From DASRIA01 sp038203635 (lineage in GTDB: Bacteria; Actinomycetota; Thermoleophilia; Solirubrobacterales; JBBDJG01): DNA of 30,915 nt. The notes beneath the pieces were generated by a model. That model was given only the letters and a program-made list of their open reading frames with translations, had not been told where the DNA came from and searched no databases. The translations under genes were made by a program, and so were the position numbers. Below are positions 1 to 8,857 of the stretch, piece by piece (within the stretch, counting starts at the first letter, position 1; every line of letters begins with the position of its first letter). The stretch covers positions 1-30,915 of the forward strand of contig JBBRDT010000039.1 of NCBI GenBank assembly GCA_038203635.1, in the 5' to 3' direction.

Positions 1-22
1 TGGGGAGCCAGTCTGCGGGGTC

Positions 23-41
23 GCCTCGCCTGCGGCGAGGC
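23..41. other. GC-rich hairpin near the left edge
   Basis: Eight-base perfect stem (GCCTCGCC / GGCGAGGC) with a TGC loop. It has no T-tract on either side, so it is not a convincing intrinsic terminator. It could be the 3' end of a gene left of the window. Nothing else is recognisable in positions 1-60. Confidence 0.45.
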
Positions 42-63
42 TCCTGCCTGCTGGACTTCCCAA

Positions 64-87
64 CTAGGGAAAGAACTCTTTCCCTAG
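64..87. promoter_or_regulatory. Perfect 10-4-10 inverted repeat upstream of the amidase
   Basis: The arms CTAGGGAAAG (64-73) and CTTTCCCTAG (78-87) are exactly complementary around the loop AACT. The repeat is less GC-rich than its surroundings. It ends four bases before the amidase Shine-Dalgarno (GGGAGG, 91-96) and 16 bases before its ATG. It could be a repressor operator, an RNA hairpin controlling access to the ribosome binding site, or a terminator of an upstream gene, although no T-tract follows. The symmetry is seen; the role is inferred. Confidence 0.6.
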
Positions 88-103
88 ACCGGGAGGTTGA
101 CCT

Positions 104-1525
104 ATGAGCGATCTGCTCGACCAATCAGCCACCTCCATGGCGGTCGCCGTGCGCGACCGGGAGATCAGCCCCGTCGAGCTGGTGCAGGCGCACATCGACC
201 GCGCCGAGGAGCGCAAGGACCTGAACATCGTCGTGCTACCGCGCTTCGAAGAGGCGCTCGCAGAAGCACGAGAGGCGGAGAAAGCGCTGACAAACGGCGG
301 GCCGTTGGGAGCGCTGCACGGCGTCCCCTTCACGGCCAAGGAATGCATCGAGGTCGCGGGAATGCCCTGCTGCGACGCGTCGAAGATATTCGAGGGGAAC
401 GTGTCCACGGTGGATGCGACCGTCGTCCGGAACCTGCGCGGCGAGGGCGCGATCCTGCTCGGGAAGACCAACATCCCTGAGTTCGCGTTCCACTACGACT
501 CGAACAACCTGATCTACGGCGCGACGCACAACCCGCACAACCCCGAACGCTCCGTGGGCGGGTCCTCGGGCGGCGAGGGCGCCGCGCTTGCGACCGGCAT
601 CACGCCGATCGGCGTCGGCTCCGACTACGGCGGGTCCATCCGCGTGCCGGCCCACTTCAACGGAGTGACGGGGTTGAAGCCGGGCCGCTGGGTCGTCCCC
701 TACGGCGGGCATTTCCCGCCGGCACAGGCGATGTCGATCCAGCTCTGGTCGGAGATCGGGCCGATGGCGCGCTATGTCGACGACCTGCAGCTGCTGCTGC
801 CGATCTTCGCCAAGCCCGATCCGACGACGGATCCGGACGTCGCGCCCCACCGCGTCAACCCGGACCAACCCCAGAGCCTGCGCGTCGCGATCTTCGACGA
901 GGACGGCATCTGCCCGGTCAACCCGGCGATCCGCGAGGCGGTGCAATCTGCGGGCCGTGCACTGGCGGACCGGGGACACGAGGTCGTCGCGGAGCGCCCG
1001 CCCCACCAGGCCGAGGTGCGCGAGGTGTTCGAGTCGATCGCGCTGGGAGAGGTTCTTGCCCTGCTGTGGCCGGTGATCGAGCCGCGGGAGGCCGAGCTGT
1101 CACCTCAGATCAGGCGCCTGCTCAAGCGACGCGAGCAGCTCGACGTCGACCTTCCCACCTACGCCGGGCTGCTGGCCCACCGCCTCGACCTCGAGCGAGC
1201 GGTCAACGCCTGGCTCGAGACCAACCACATCGCCGTCTGCCCGATCTCGGCAACCGCGGCCTTCCCGATCGGCACCGAGGTGCTCGAAATCGACGGCAAG
1301 GAGGTCGAGGAGATCGACCTGTTCGCGATGTCCACCTACGTCAACGCGATGAGCCTGCCCGCCGCCGCCGTCCCCGTCGGCCGCACACCCGACGGGCTGC
1401 CGATCGGCGTGCAGGTCATCGGCCGCCGCTACCGCGAGATGGAGGTGCTTGCGATCGCGAAGGAGCTGGAAGAGGCGCTCGGCGGCTGGATCAAGCCGGA
1501 GCTCGCCGCAACCGCACAGACCTAG
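104..1525 (+). CDS. Amidase-signature family hydrolase (FAAH-like)
   Basis: 473 aa with the complete amidase-signature core. It has the catalytic Lys (K79 in FTAKE), the GGSSGGEGA motif at 152-160 that supplies the cis-Ser, and GSDYGGSIR at 172-180 with the nucleophilic Ser (S178). The GGSSGGEG...GGSIR pattern resembles fatty-acid amide hydrolase-type members more than GatA. No gatB or gatC is nearby, so a role in Glu-tRNA(Gln) amidation is unlikely. The enzyme should hydrolyse a carboxylic amide in the cytoplasm; the substrate cannot be told from sequence, and no signal peptide is seen. The ATG follows GGGAGG by seven bases. It is the only gene transcribed against the long minus-strand block at this end, and its TAG stop overlaps the dapB stop in a shared CTAG. 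Confidence 0.9.
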   Translation: MSDLLDQSATSMAVAVRDREISPVELVQAHIDRAEERKDLNIVVLPRFEEALAEAREAEKALTNGGPLGALHGVPFTAKECIEVAGMPCCDASKIFEGNVSTVDATVVRNLRGEGAILLGKTNIPEFAFHYDSNNLIYGATHNPHNPERSVGGSSGGEGAALATGITPIGVGSDYGGSIRVPAHFNGVTGLKPGRWVVPYGGHFPPAQAMSIQLWSEIGPMARYVDDLQLLLPIFAKPDPTTDPDVAPHRVNPDQPQSLRVAIFDEDGICPVNPAIREAVQSAGRALADRGHEVVAERPPHQAEVREVFESIALGEVLALLWPVIEPREAELSPQIRRLLKRREQLDVDLPTYAGLLAHRLDLERAVNAWLETNHIAVCPISATAAFPIGTEVLEIDGKEVEEIDLFAMSTYVNAMSLPAAAVPVGRTPDGLPIGVQVIGRRYREMEVLAIAKELEEALGGWIKPELAATAQT

Positions 1526-2199
1526 AGCACGTGCTCGAGGCCGACGACCAGGCCGTCGACCTCGGCGACGTTGCGCACCGCCAGCAGCACGCCGGGCATG
1601 AAGGAGTCGCGCGAGGTCGTGTCGTGGCGCACCGACAGCGTCTGGCCCAGGCCGCCGAAGATCACTTCCTGACTCGCGACCAGCCCCGGTAGCCGCACGC
1701 TGTGGATCGGCGGGTCCTTGCGCCCGCCCGCCTCCTCGATCAGCTGAGCGGTTCGCTTGGCGGTTCCGGACGGCGCGTCGACCTTCGCCTCGTGGTGCAA
1801 CTCGACGATCTCGCAGTCCGGCATGTGGGGAGCGATCAGCTTCGCCGCCTCCATCATCAGCACCGCGCCGATCGCGAAGTTGGGTGCGATCAGGCAGTTG
1901 CCCTTCGAGCGCTCGGCATCGGAGCGCAGCTGGTCCACTTCATGGGAGGCGAGCCCGGTGGTGCCGACCACGACGTGCGTGTCATGCTCGAGGCACATGC
2001 GCGCGTTCTGGAACACCGTGTCCGGAACGGAGAAGTCGACGACCACGTCGGGCTGCGCATGCGTCAGAGCATGCTCGAGCGTGACGCCCAGGTCGGGATC
2101 CACGCGTTCCACCAGCTCCATGTCGCCGGCGTCCTCCACCGCGCCGCACACAGTCGTCCCCATGCGCCCCGCGGCGCCAGAGACCACGACCCGGATCAC
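1522..2199 (-). CDS. dapB: 4-hydroxy-tetrahydrodipicolinate reductase
   Basis: 225 aa. DapB makes tetrahydrodipicolinate with NAD(P)H in the diaminopimelate/lysine pathway. Visible are the nucleotide-binding glycine motif GAAGRMG (8-14), the GTTG stretch (79-82) and the active-site block ELHHEAKVDAPSGTA (133-147), with the His pair (135-136), Lys139 and the substrate-binding S-G-T. It is shorter than the roughly 245-270 aa usual for the family, but both the N-terminal Rossmann and C-terminal substrate domains are represented. The start is GTG at 2199, overlapping the upstream peptidase stop in a GTGA. The order pnp-M16 peptidase-dapB is common in Actinobacteria. It ends convergently with the amidase. 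Confidence 0.95.
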   Translation of the reverse strand: MIRVVVSGAAGRMGTTVCGAVEDAGDMELVERVDPDLGVTLEHALTHAQPDVVVDFSVPDTVFQNARMCLEHDTHVVVGTTGLASHEVDQLRSDAERSKGNCLIAPNFAIGAVLMMEAAKLIAPHMPDCEIVELHHEAKVDAPSGTAKRTAQLIEEAGGRKDPPIHSVRLPGLVASQEVIFGGLGQTLSVRHDTTSRDSFMPGVLLAVRNVAEVDGLVVGLEHVL

Positions 2200-3476
2200 G
2201 CCGTGGACAGCTCCGCGCTCACAGGCGCCAGGGCGCTGCGGAAAAGGCTCTCGTCGCGGCCGATCGCCGCAACCGACATGCCGGCCGGCGGGTACAGCTC
2301 GCCCGCAAGTCGTTCGAGGTCCTCGCGCGTGACGGCCTCGAGGCGCTCGATCGTCTCGTCCAGGGACAGCAGCGGCGTGCCCATCAGCACGGATCGCCCG
2401 AGCCGGTTCATGCGCGCGCCCGTGGACTCCATCGACAGCGCAAGGCGGCCCTTGACGTGCTCGCGTGCACGACGCAGCTCGTCTTCGCCGACCCGCTCGT
2501 CACGTACCCGCGCCAGCTCGCCGCCGATCACGCCGAGCGCTTCAACGACGTTGTCCTCGCGGGTCCCGACGTAGATGCCGACCTGGCCCGTGTCCTGGTA
2601 CTGACTCGCCCACGAGTAGACGGAGTACGCAAGGCCGCGCTTCTCGCGCACCTCCTGGAAGAGGCGCGACGACGTCGAGCCGCCCAGGATCGCGTCGAGG
2701 ATGGACAGGGCGAAACGGCGATCGTCGTTGCGCGAGATCCCTTCGCCGCCGATGCAGATGTGGTACTGCTCGGTCTCCTTGGAGTTGAACGCAACGCGCG
2801 GCTCTCTGCGCGGCGGAGCACCGTCGGGCGGTTTCGGCGTCCCGTTGGAGGCGGGGTTCGTCCAGCGCTCGGCAAGGCGCTCGATCGTCTCGTGCTCGAG
2901 GTTGCCGGCAGCGGCAACGACGATCGCGCCGGGCAGGTAGCGCGCGTCGTGGTACGCAGAGACGATGTCCGGACTCAGGCCCGAGATGACCTCGCCCCGT
3001 CCGATCACGGGCCGTCCGAGCGGGTGGTCGCCGAATACAGCCGTGGAGAGGACGTCGTGCACCTTGTCCTGCGGCTCGTCCTCGTACATCGCGATCTCCT
3101 CGAGCACCACCTCGCGCTCGGACTCGAGGTCCGAGTAGGTGGAACGCAGCAGCATGTCGCCCATCACCTGGAAGGCGCGGTCGAGATGCTCGTCGAGGAA
3201 ATGGGCGTGCAGGACAGTCGCCTCCTTGCTCGTGGCCGCGTTCATGTCGGCGCCGAGGCCGTCGAACTCCTGCGCGATTTGCTCCGCGGTCAGCTCCTCG
3301 GTGCCCTTGAACAGCATGTGCTCGAGGAAGTGCGAGATGCCGGCCTGCTCGTGGCCCTCGTCGCGCGAGCCGACGCGGACCCACAGACCGAGCGCGATCG
3401 ACCGCACGGACGGAACGCGCTCGGTGACGACCCGGATGCCCGAGTCGAGTTGGGTGAGGGTGTGTTCGTGAGCCAA
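2196..3476 (-). CDS. M16-family zinc metallopeptidase (PepR/YmxG-like)
   Basis: 426 aa, the size of a single-chain M16B (mitochondrial processing peptidase-like) enzyme. The inverted zinc motif H49-F-L-E52-H53 sits in HFLEHMLFKGT, and the third ligand is probably the second Glu of VVLEEI (about residue 127). The C-terminal half carries the usual R/Y-rich segment (VREKRGLAYSVYS). The chosen start is TTG at 3476, giving an N-terminus that aligns with the family pattern ending in the conserved G-I-R-V. The Shine-Dalgarno is weak, and the gene begins 14 bases after the pnp stop. No signal peptide is seen, so it is probably cytoplasmic; the substrate is unknown. Confidence 0.93.
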   Translation of the reverse strand: MAHEHTLTQLDSGIRVVTERVPSVRSIALGLWVRVGSRDEGHEQAGISHFLEHMLFKGTEELTAEQIAQEFDGLGADMNAATSKEATVLHAHFLDEHLDRAFQVMGDMLLRSTYSDLESEREVVLEEIAMYEDEPQDKVHDVLSTAVFGDHPLGRPVIGRGEVISGLSPDIVSAYHDARYLPGAIVVAAAGNLEHETIERLAERWTNPASNGTPKPPDGAPPRREPRVAFNSKETEQYHICIGGEGISRNDDRRFALSILDAILGGSTSSRLFQEVREKRGLAYSVYSWASQYQDTGQVGIYVGTREDNVVEALGVIGGELARVRDERVGEDELRRAREHVKGRLALSMESTGARMNRLGRSVLMGTPLLSLDETIERLEAVTREDLERLAGELYPPAGMSVAAIGRDESLFRSALAPVSAELSTA

Positions 3477-3490
3477 CGAGCGGAACGCGG

Positions 3491-5752
3491 TCAGTCGCGG
3501 CGCTCCCGCGGGCCACGATCGCGATCACGGCCACCGCGGTCACGTCCGCCGCCGCGGCCTCGGTCACGGTCACGGCCGCCGGAGGGCCGGCCGCCGTTCC
3601 CGGTACCGATGTTCGACAGTTCCTCGACCGTCTTGTCCGCGATCTCGGGATCGTCGGCCAGGCGGAGGCCGATGCGGCCTCGCTCCTTGTTCAGCTCGAC
3701 GACCCGGACCGTGACCTGGTCGCCACGGTTGACGACGTCCTCGACCGTCTCGGCGCGACCGCCGGGAACGAGGTTGGAGATGTGGAGCAGGCCGTCGGTG
3801 CCCTTGCTGAGCTCGACGAACGCCCCGAACGTGGTGGTCTTCACCACCTTGCCGGTGAACACCTCGCCCAGCTCGACGTCCTTGGTCATCTGGCGGATGG
3901 CCTCGACGCATGCGTCGCCCTTCTCGCCGTTGACCGCGTAGACGAGCACCATGCCGGTGTCGTCGACGTCGATCTGGGCCTCGTACTCGTCCGACAGGGC
4001 GCGAATCGTCTCCCCGCCCTTGCCGATCACGGTGCCGATCTTCTCCGGGTCGATCTGGATCGAGGTGATGCGCGGGGCGTGCGGGCTCAGCTCTGCGCGC
4101 GTCTCGGCGATCGTGTCCCGCATCTTTTCGAGGATCAGCTTGCGGCCGGCGTGAGCCTGCTCCAGCGCGCCCTTCAGGATCTCGAACGTGACGCCCGTGA
4201 TCTTGATGTCCATCTGCAGCGCGGTGATCCCGTCGGGAGTGCCGGCGACCTTGAAGTCCATGTCGCCGAGATGGTCCTCGACACCGGCGATGTCGGACAG
4301 GACGACGTAGTCGTCCCCTTCCTTTATCAAGCCCATCGCAACTCCCGCGACCGGCTTGTGGATCTTGACGCCCGCGTCCATCAGCGAGAGCGTCGAGCCG
4401 CACACCGAGGCCATCGACGAGGAGCCGTTGGACTCGAGGATGTCGGACACAACCCTGATCGTGTACGGGAAGTCCTCCTGCGAAGGGATCATCGGCAGGA
4501 GCGCCCGCTCGGCGAGTGCGCCGTGGCCGATGTCGCGGCGCTTGGGGCCGCGCATGAAGCCCGCCTCCCCGACCGAGTACGGCGGGAAGTTGTAGTGGTG
4601 GAAGTAGCGCTTGGCCGTCTCGAGGCCGAGCGTGTCGAGGCGCTGCTCCTCGCGGCTCGTGCCGAGCGTCGCGACCGTGTACGCCTGCGTCTGACCGCGC
4701 GTGAAGATCGCCGACCCGTGCGTACGGGGTGCGACCCCGACCTCGGCCCAGATGTCGCGGATCTCGTCCGGGCGCCGACCGTCGGGGCGCCGCTTGTCGA
4801 CGGCGATCCGCCGCCGGATGATGTCCTTCTCGAGCTTGTCGAACGCAAGCTGCACCGCGGCGCGGCGCTGCGGGTCGACAGCGTCCGCAGCTTCGTCGTC
4901 GAGGGGCGCGTACTCGGCGAGCATCGCTTCCTCCACGGCCTTGGTCGCGTCCTGGCGCTCGAGCTTGTCCTCGACCTGGGTTGCCCGTTCGAGCTCGTCG
5001 CCGTGTGAGGCCACGATCTGGTCGATCAGCGGCTGGTCGACCTTGGGCTCGTCGAGGACGATCTTCGGCTTGCCGGCCTTCTGGGCCAGCTCGCGCTGGG
5101 CGGCGCACAGCTTCTTGATCTCGTCGTGTGCGATCTCGAGCGCGTCGAGCAGCTCAGCCTCGGTGATCTCATTGGCACCGGCCTCGACCATCAGGAGCGC
5201 GTCGTCGGTGCCGGCCACGATCAGGTCCAGGTCGGACTCGGCGATGTCGGGCTCGGCGGGATTCACCACGAACTTGCCCTCGAGCTTGCCGATGCGCACC
5301 GCCGCCATCTGCGTCGGGAACGGGATGTCCGACAGGGCAAGCGCGGCAGAGGCGCCGTTCATGGCGAGGATGTCGTAGGGGACCACGTGGTCGACGCACA
5401 TCGGCGTCGCGACGATCTGGGTCTCACGGTGCCAGCCCTTCGGGAAGAGCGGCCGGATCGGCCGGTCGATCATGCGCGCGGTGAGGATGCCCTTCTCGGA
5501 GGGGCGGCCCTCCCGTTTGAAGAAGCTGCCGGGGATCTTGCCGGCGGCGTACATGCGCTCCTCGACGTCCACGGTGAGGGGCAGGAAGTCGACGTCACGG
5601 ACATTTCCGGCGGTCGCGGTGCACAGCACCATCGACTCTCCCGCACGTACGACCACGGAGCCGCCCGCCTGCTTGGCGAGCTTGCCGGTCTCGAAGCTGA
5701 ATTCGGTCCCGGCGATATCGACCGACACGCGGTCAACTGAGGGAGGGGGCAT
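3491..5752 (-). CDS. pnp: Polyribonucleotide nucleotidyltransferase (PNPase)
   Basis: 753 aa. PNPase degrades RNA 3'-5' by phosphorolysis and can add 3' tails. Domain order: RNase PH-like 1 (about 1-145), linker helices, RNase PH-like 2 (about 310-550), KH (IGKGGETIR near 585) and S1 (GKVVKTTTFGAFVELSKG, about 640-700). The phosphate-site GSSSM stretch lies near 445 and the conserved acidic block DMDFKVAG...PDG...MDIK at 497-517. The last 35 or so residues form an Arg/Gly/Asp-rich tail (RDRDRGRGGGRDRGG), a low-complexity extension plausible for RNA or RNase contact. ATG at 5752 is preceded by AAAGGAA. It follows rpsO, as in most bacteria. Confidence 0.98.
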   Translation of the reverse strand: MPPPSVDRVSVDIAGTEFSFETGKLAKQAGGSVVVRAGESMVLCTATAGNVRDVDFLPLTVDVEERMYAAGKIPGSFFKREGRPSEKGILTARMIDRPIRPLFPKGWHRETQIVATPMCVDHVVPYDILAMNGASAALALSDIPFPTQMAAVRIGKLEGKFVVNPAEPDIAESDLDLIVAGTDDALLMVEAGANEITEAELLDALEIAHDEIKKLCAAQRELAQKAGKPKIVLDEPKVDQPLIDQIVASHGDELERATQVEDKLERQDATKAVEEAMLAEYAPLDDEAADAVDPQRRAAVQLAFDKLEKDIIRRRIAVDKRRPDGRRPDEIRDIWAEVGVAPRTHGSAIFTRGQTQAYTVATLGTSREEQRLDTLGLETAKRYFHHYNFPPYSVGEAGFMRGPKRRDIGHGALAERALLPMIPSQEDFPYTIRVVSDILESNGSSSMASVCGSTLSLMDAGVKIHKPVAGVAMGLIKEGDDYVVLSDIAGVEDHLGDMDFKVAGTPDGITALQMDIKITGVTFEILKGALEQAHAGRKLILEKMRDTIAETRAELSPHAPRITSIQIDPEKIGTVIGKGGETIRALSDEYEAQIDVDDTGMVLVYAVNGEKGDACVEAIRQMTKDVELGEVFTGKVVKTTTFGAFVELSKGTDGLLHISNLVPGGRAETVEDVVNRGDQVTVRVVELNKERGRIGLRLADDPEIADKTVEELSNIGTGNGGRPSGGRDRDRGRGGGRDRGGRDRDRGPRERRD

Positions 5753-5767
5753 TCTGTTCCTTTCGTG

Positions 5768-5786
5768 GCAGCCTCAGGTCGGCTGC
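5768..5786 (-). other. Small hairpin in the rpsO-pnp spacer
   Basis: GCAGCC/GGCTGC, a six-base stem with a seven-base loop, directly upstream of the pnp Shine-Dalgarno in the 102-base rpsO-pnp spacer. In enterobacteria this spacer carries an RNase III/PNPase autoregulation hairpin. The stem here is much shorter and could be chance. Confidence 0.3.
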
Positions 5787-5854
5787 AGCAGTTATTGGGC
5801 TCTTCTGAATCTAGGCGCGAATGCTAGCAGCGCCCCTGAGCCATAACAGGCGTT

Positions 5855-6124
5855 TCAGCGGCGGAGGCCGAGCTCCTGGACGAGCGACCGATAGCGGTCG
5901 ACGTCGTGCTTGTTGAGGTAGTTCAGCAGCCGCCTGCGCTGGCCGACCAGCATCAGCAGCCCGCGCCGTGAATGGTGGTCCTTGCGATGCTCGCGCAGGT
6001 GCTCGGTGAGGTAGTTGATGCGAGCGGTCAGCAGCGCGACCTGTACCTCGGGCGAGCCGGTGTCGCCCTCGTGGGACGCGAACTTGCGGATCACCTCGGT
6101 CTTGGCCTCTTTGGTGAGAGTCAC
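5855..6124 (-). CDS. rpsO: 30S ribosomal protein S15
   Basis: 89 aa, the normal length. S15 binds the central domain of 16S rRNA early in 30S assembly. The family block H-E-G-D-T-G-S-P-E-V-Q-V (18-29) and HRKDHHSRRGLLMLVGQRR (46-64) are intact. The start is GTG at 6124; no strong Shine-Dalgarno is visible in the 37 bases after ribF. The hexamer TACCTT lies eight bases before the GTG and could be a -10 for a leaderless transcript, but no -35 is seen. Confidence 0.97.
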   Translation of the reverse strand: MTLTKEAKTEVIRKFASHEGDTGSPEVQVALLTARINYLTEHLREHRKDHHSRRGLLMLVGQRRRLLNYLNKHDVDRYRSLVQELGLRR

Positions 6125-6161
6125 GGCGAAGCAAGGTAGCAGGAAGGGCCCACGATGCGGC

Positions 6162-7094
6162 TTACAGGCGCGATCCGGCGATGCGCTCGGTCTGCTCCAC
6201 GTCGGCTCTCATCTGGCGCTTCAGCGCCTCTGCCGAATCGAACTTCACCTCGTCGCGCAGGCGCTCGAGGAACTCGAGGCACACGGTCTGCCCGTAGAGA
6301 TCCCCCTCGAAGCCGATCAGGTGGGCTTCGACGCGGAGCTCGCCGTCGTCCTCGAAAGTGGGTCGCACACCGATGCTCACGGCGGCGGGGAGACCGGTCC
6401 CGAGCGCGTCGCCATGTGCGCGCGCGGCGTAGATGCCCGCGGCGGGCACGACCAGGCACGGCGGTGACTGCAGGTTGATGGTCGGCATGTCCAGCGCACG
6501 GCCGCGCGCGTCGCCGCGCACGACCTCTCCGATCAGCCGGTAAGGGGCCCCGAGCAGCTCGGCGGCCCCCGTCACGTCGCCAGCGGCAACCAGCACCCTG
6601 ATCCGGCTCGAGGAAACCGGCGCGCCGCCGTGCTCGACGAGCGGCACGACGACGGTCTCGAACTCCGGCCGGGCGCGCAGCAGCTCGGCATCGCCGCTCG
6701 CGCCTCGCCCGAAGTGGAAGTTCGACCCGACGCTCACCTGCCGCGCATCGAGAGCGCCCACCAGCACGTCGGCGCAGAAGTCGTCGGCGGACTGCTGCGA
6801 AAGCTCGCGTGTGAAGGGGATCGCGACCAGCTCGTCCACGCCCAGCCCGGCCACGAGCGCGACCTTCGTGTCGGTCGTGGTGAGCAGGCGCGGAGGCTCC
6901 TCGGGCCGCAGCACCTGGAGCGGATGCGGGTCGAACGTCACCACGACGGGGCGCAGGCCCCGCTCACGAGCGCCCTCCACGGCGACCGCGATCACGCGCC
7001 GGTGTCCGAGGTGCACACCGTCGAACGTGCCGAGCGCCACCGAGCGCCCTGCGGGAGCCGGAGGAAGTTCCGCGAGCGACCTGAAGACGTCCAT
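6162..7094 (-). CDS. ribF: Bifunctional riboflavin kinase / FMN adenylyltransferase
   Basis: 310 aa from ATG 7094. It phosphorylates riboflavin to FMN and adenylates FMN to FAD. The N-terminal nucleotidyltransferase domain has GTFDGVHLGH (22-31) and VVTFDPHP; the SSSRIR motif follows mid-protein. The C-terminal flavokinase domain has a G-x(n)-PTIN motif, a conservative change from the usual PTAN, then IYAARA and the VRPTF motif. The frame is open upstream to 7223, but the extra 43 residues would overlap the preceding secreted-protein gene and look non-coding, so ATG 7094 is preferred. Linkage truB-ribF-rpsO is classical; here one secreted-protein gene is inserted between truB and ribF. Confidence 0.95.
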   Translation of the reverse strand: MDVFRSLAELPPAPAGRSVALGTFDGVHLGHRRVIAVAVEGARERGLRPVVVTFDPHPLQVLRPEEPPRLLTTTDTKVALVAGLGVDELVAIPFTRELSQQSADDFCADVLVGALDARQVSVGSNFHFGRGASGDAELLRARPEFETVVVPLVEHGGAPVSSSRIRVLVAAGDVTGAAELLGAPYRLIGEVVRGDARGRALDMPTINLQSPPCLVVPAAGIYAARAHGDALGTGLPAAVSIGVRPTFEDDGELRVEAHLIGFEGDLYGQTVCLEFLERLRDEVKFDSAEALKRQMRADVEQTERIAGSRL

Positions 7095-7125
7095 CGCCCG
7101 CTGGAGGCTAGATGACTCCGGACAA

Positions 7126-7944
7126 TCAGTCTGGAGCGCCGGGTATCTGGCCCTCGCGATGCACGCTGGGGCGCTTTGCGAATCTGCGGCAGTCGACTCT
7201 GCGGCGCTTTCTGATCGTTGCATTGCCCTCGAACGAGTAGTCGGCGCCGAACGCCACCTTGCGGCTGCGCGGGCAGCTCGGGACCTTCGTCCAGAAGAGC
7301 GGCGCGCGGGTTCCCCGGTCGAGCCGCAGGCCGCGGATCGACAGGTGCAGCTCGGCCAGATGTAGGACGAGACCGGGGATCAGCGGCTTCACGTACGTGG
7401 GCAGCTCGAGCCGGTAGCCGAATTTTCCGCCCGGGGAAGATTCGTCGACCAGCCTGCCCTCCAGCACCTGGTAGGCATAGACCGGCGTGAACTCGTTGGG
7501 GATCACGAGCACGATCACGGAGGCAAGCGCACCCGCGGTACCGCGCGCAAGGAAGAGATGGATGTCGGCCGAGAAGGGCGTGTCGATGTGCGGGCGCGCA
7601 TCCAGCACGATCGTTCCGGACGCGAAGTGGGAGCTGCGGCAGCGCGCCGGATCGGGCGGGTAGCGCTCGAGCCGCACCCGGTCGCAATAGAACTCATCGC
7701 GCAGAAACGTGTTGCGAAGCCCGGCGCCGTGTGGAAAGTGCACGACGGCCCGGGTCAGAACGGGCGGCGGCGCACCCGAGGTCTCGTACGCGCGCGCGTC
7801 GGCCACGACCGTGTACGCGCCATACGAGTGCTTCACGTCCGTCAGGCGCGCGTTGAACTCCCCAACGAGCTCGGCGCGAGCGCCGACAGGAAGCGCGCAC
7901 AGCAACGCGCAAGCCCAACCCCCCATCGCGAACCCCCGTCGCAC
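7126..7944 (-). CDS. Putative secreted protein of unknown function
   Basis: 272 aa. I do not recognise the family. The N-terminus looks like a Sec signal peptide: R2-R3, a hydrophobic core (GWACALLCALPV) and an A-R-A cleavage site near residue 24. The mature part is predicted beta-rich with four cysteines (FYCDR, ARCRS, PSCPR, VDCRR), enough for two disulfides outside the cell. The C-terminal part K-V-A-F-G-A-D-Y-S-F-E-G between two Cys is reminiscent of exported proteins often seen in Solirubrobacterales; that link is from memory only. The start is GTG 7944, which keeps the Arg pair; ATG 7926 with an upstream GGGGG is an alternative. It separates truB from ribF, where no function is expected. 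Confidence 0.8.
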   Translation of the reverse strand: MRRGFAMGGWACALLCALPVGARAELVGEFNARLTDVKHSYGAYTVVADARAYETSGAPPPVLTRAVVHFPHGAGLRNTFLRDEFYCDRVRLERYPPDPARCRSSHFASGTIVLDARPHIDTPFSADIHLFLARGTAGALASVIVLVIPNEFTPVYAYQVLEGRLVDESSPGGKFGYRLELPTYVKPLIPGLVLHLAELHLSIRGLRLDRGTRAPLFWTKVPSCPRSRKVAFGADYSFEGNATIRKRRRVDCRRFAKRPSVHREGQIPGAPD

Positions 7945-8021
7945 GAGCCCATCGTAGGCGCTCCCACGGCATGGTGTGTCGGATTACCTACCGTATACGT
8001 GGGTGGACCCGCCCACCGCGA

Positions 8022-8852
8022 TCATGCGACCACCGTCGCCGGTTTGAGCTCGTCGCCGCGGCGCTCTGCCACAGCGACCAACGCACCCCCATGGGTCAAC
8101 CGCACGAAACGACCCTCACCCCCTACCCCACCGGGGTCCGCCACGCGGCGCCCGTTGCGCACGAACTCCGCCTCCGCCTCCGACAGCACCCGCTCCGGCA
8201 GGAACGGCAGCGCCTCCGACAGCGGCAACAACCGCTCAGCGTCGGCGTCGGCCAGCGAGAATGGTCCCACCTCGGTCCGCTCGAGCGCGGCGCAGTACGC
8301 GCCGGCGCCGCACAGCTCACCGAGGTCGGCGACCAGCTGGCGGATGTAGGTGCCGCTCGAGCAGCGGACCTCCAGCTCCGCCTCCTGGGCCTCCGCGTCG
8401 AAGCGGGTCAGGGCGAGGCGCTCGATCGTGACCCGGCGAACCGGGACTTCGACGTCCTCACCGCGGCGGGCCTTGCGGTACAGGCGCTCGCCTCCCACCT
8501 TGACGGCCGAGTAGGCGGGCACGCGCTGGTCGATCTCCCCGGTCAGGCGCGGGATCGCGCGACGGAGCGAGTCCTCGTCCGTTGTTGCCCCTGTCGAAGT
8601 CACGTCTCCGGTGGGATCACCGGTGTCCGATACCGCGCCCAGACGCGCAACAGCGCGGTATGCCTTCGGCAAACCGACCATGTACTGGGCAAGGCGCGTG
8701 CCGCGCCCGACCAGCAGCAGAAGCAAGCCCGTGGCGAATGGATCGAGGGTGCCTGCGTGACCGGTCTTCGCCGCGCGCGCGCGGCGGATCGACTCGACGA
8801 CGTCGTGCGAGGTCACCCCCGCCGGCTTCGCAACCAGCAGGACGCCGTCCAC
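8022..8852 (-). CDS. truB: tRNA pseudouridine(55) synthase
   Basis: 276 aa from GTG 8852. TruB makes pseudouridine 55 in the T-loop of tRNAs. The catalytic Asp is D37 in GHAGTLDPFATG (31-42), preceded by the family start DGVLLVAKPAG. The RCSSGTYIRQL motif and a short C-terminal PUA-like tail are present. The frame is open far upstream into nrnA and rbfA, but that is antisense-type shadow coding. The GTG five bases after the nrnA stop gives the standard TruB N-terminus. Confidence 0.95.
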   Translation of the reverse strand: MDGVLLVAKPAGVTSHDVVESIRRARAAKTGHAGTLDPFATGLLLLLVGRGTRLAQYMVGLPKAYRAVARLGAVSDTGDPTGDVTSTGATTDEDSLRRAIPRLTGEIDQRVPAYSAVKVGGERLYRKARRGEDVEVPVRRVTIERLALTRFDAEAQEAELEVRCSSGTYIRQLVADLGELCGAGAYCAALERTEVGPFSLADADAERLLPLSEALPFLPERVLSEAEAEFVRNGRRVADPGGVGGEGRFVRLTHGGALVAVAERRGDELKPATVVA

Positions 8853-8857
8853 GAGCT

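Noticed and set aside
2457..5008. Long plus-strand open frames opposite the M16 peptidase and pnp
   Set aside because: Same GC-rich shadow effect; both minus-strand proteins have complete family motifs.
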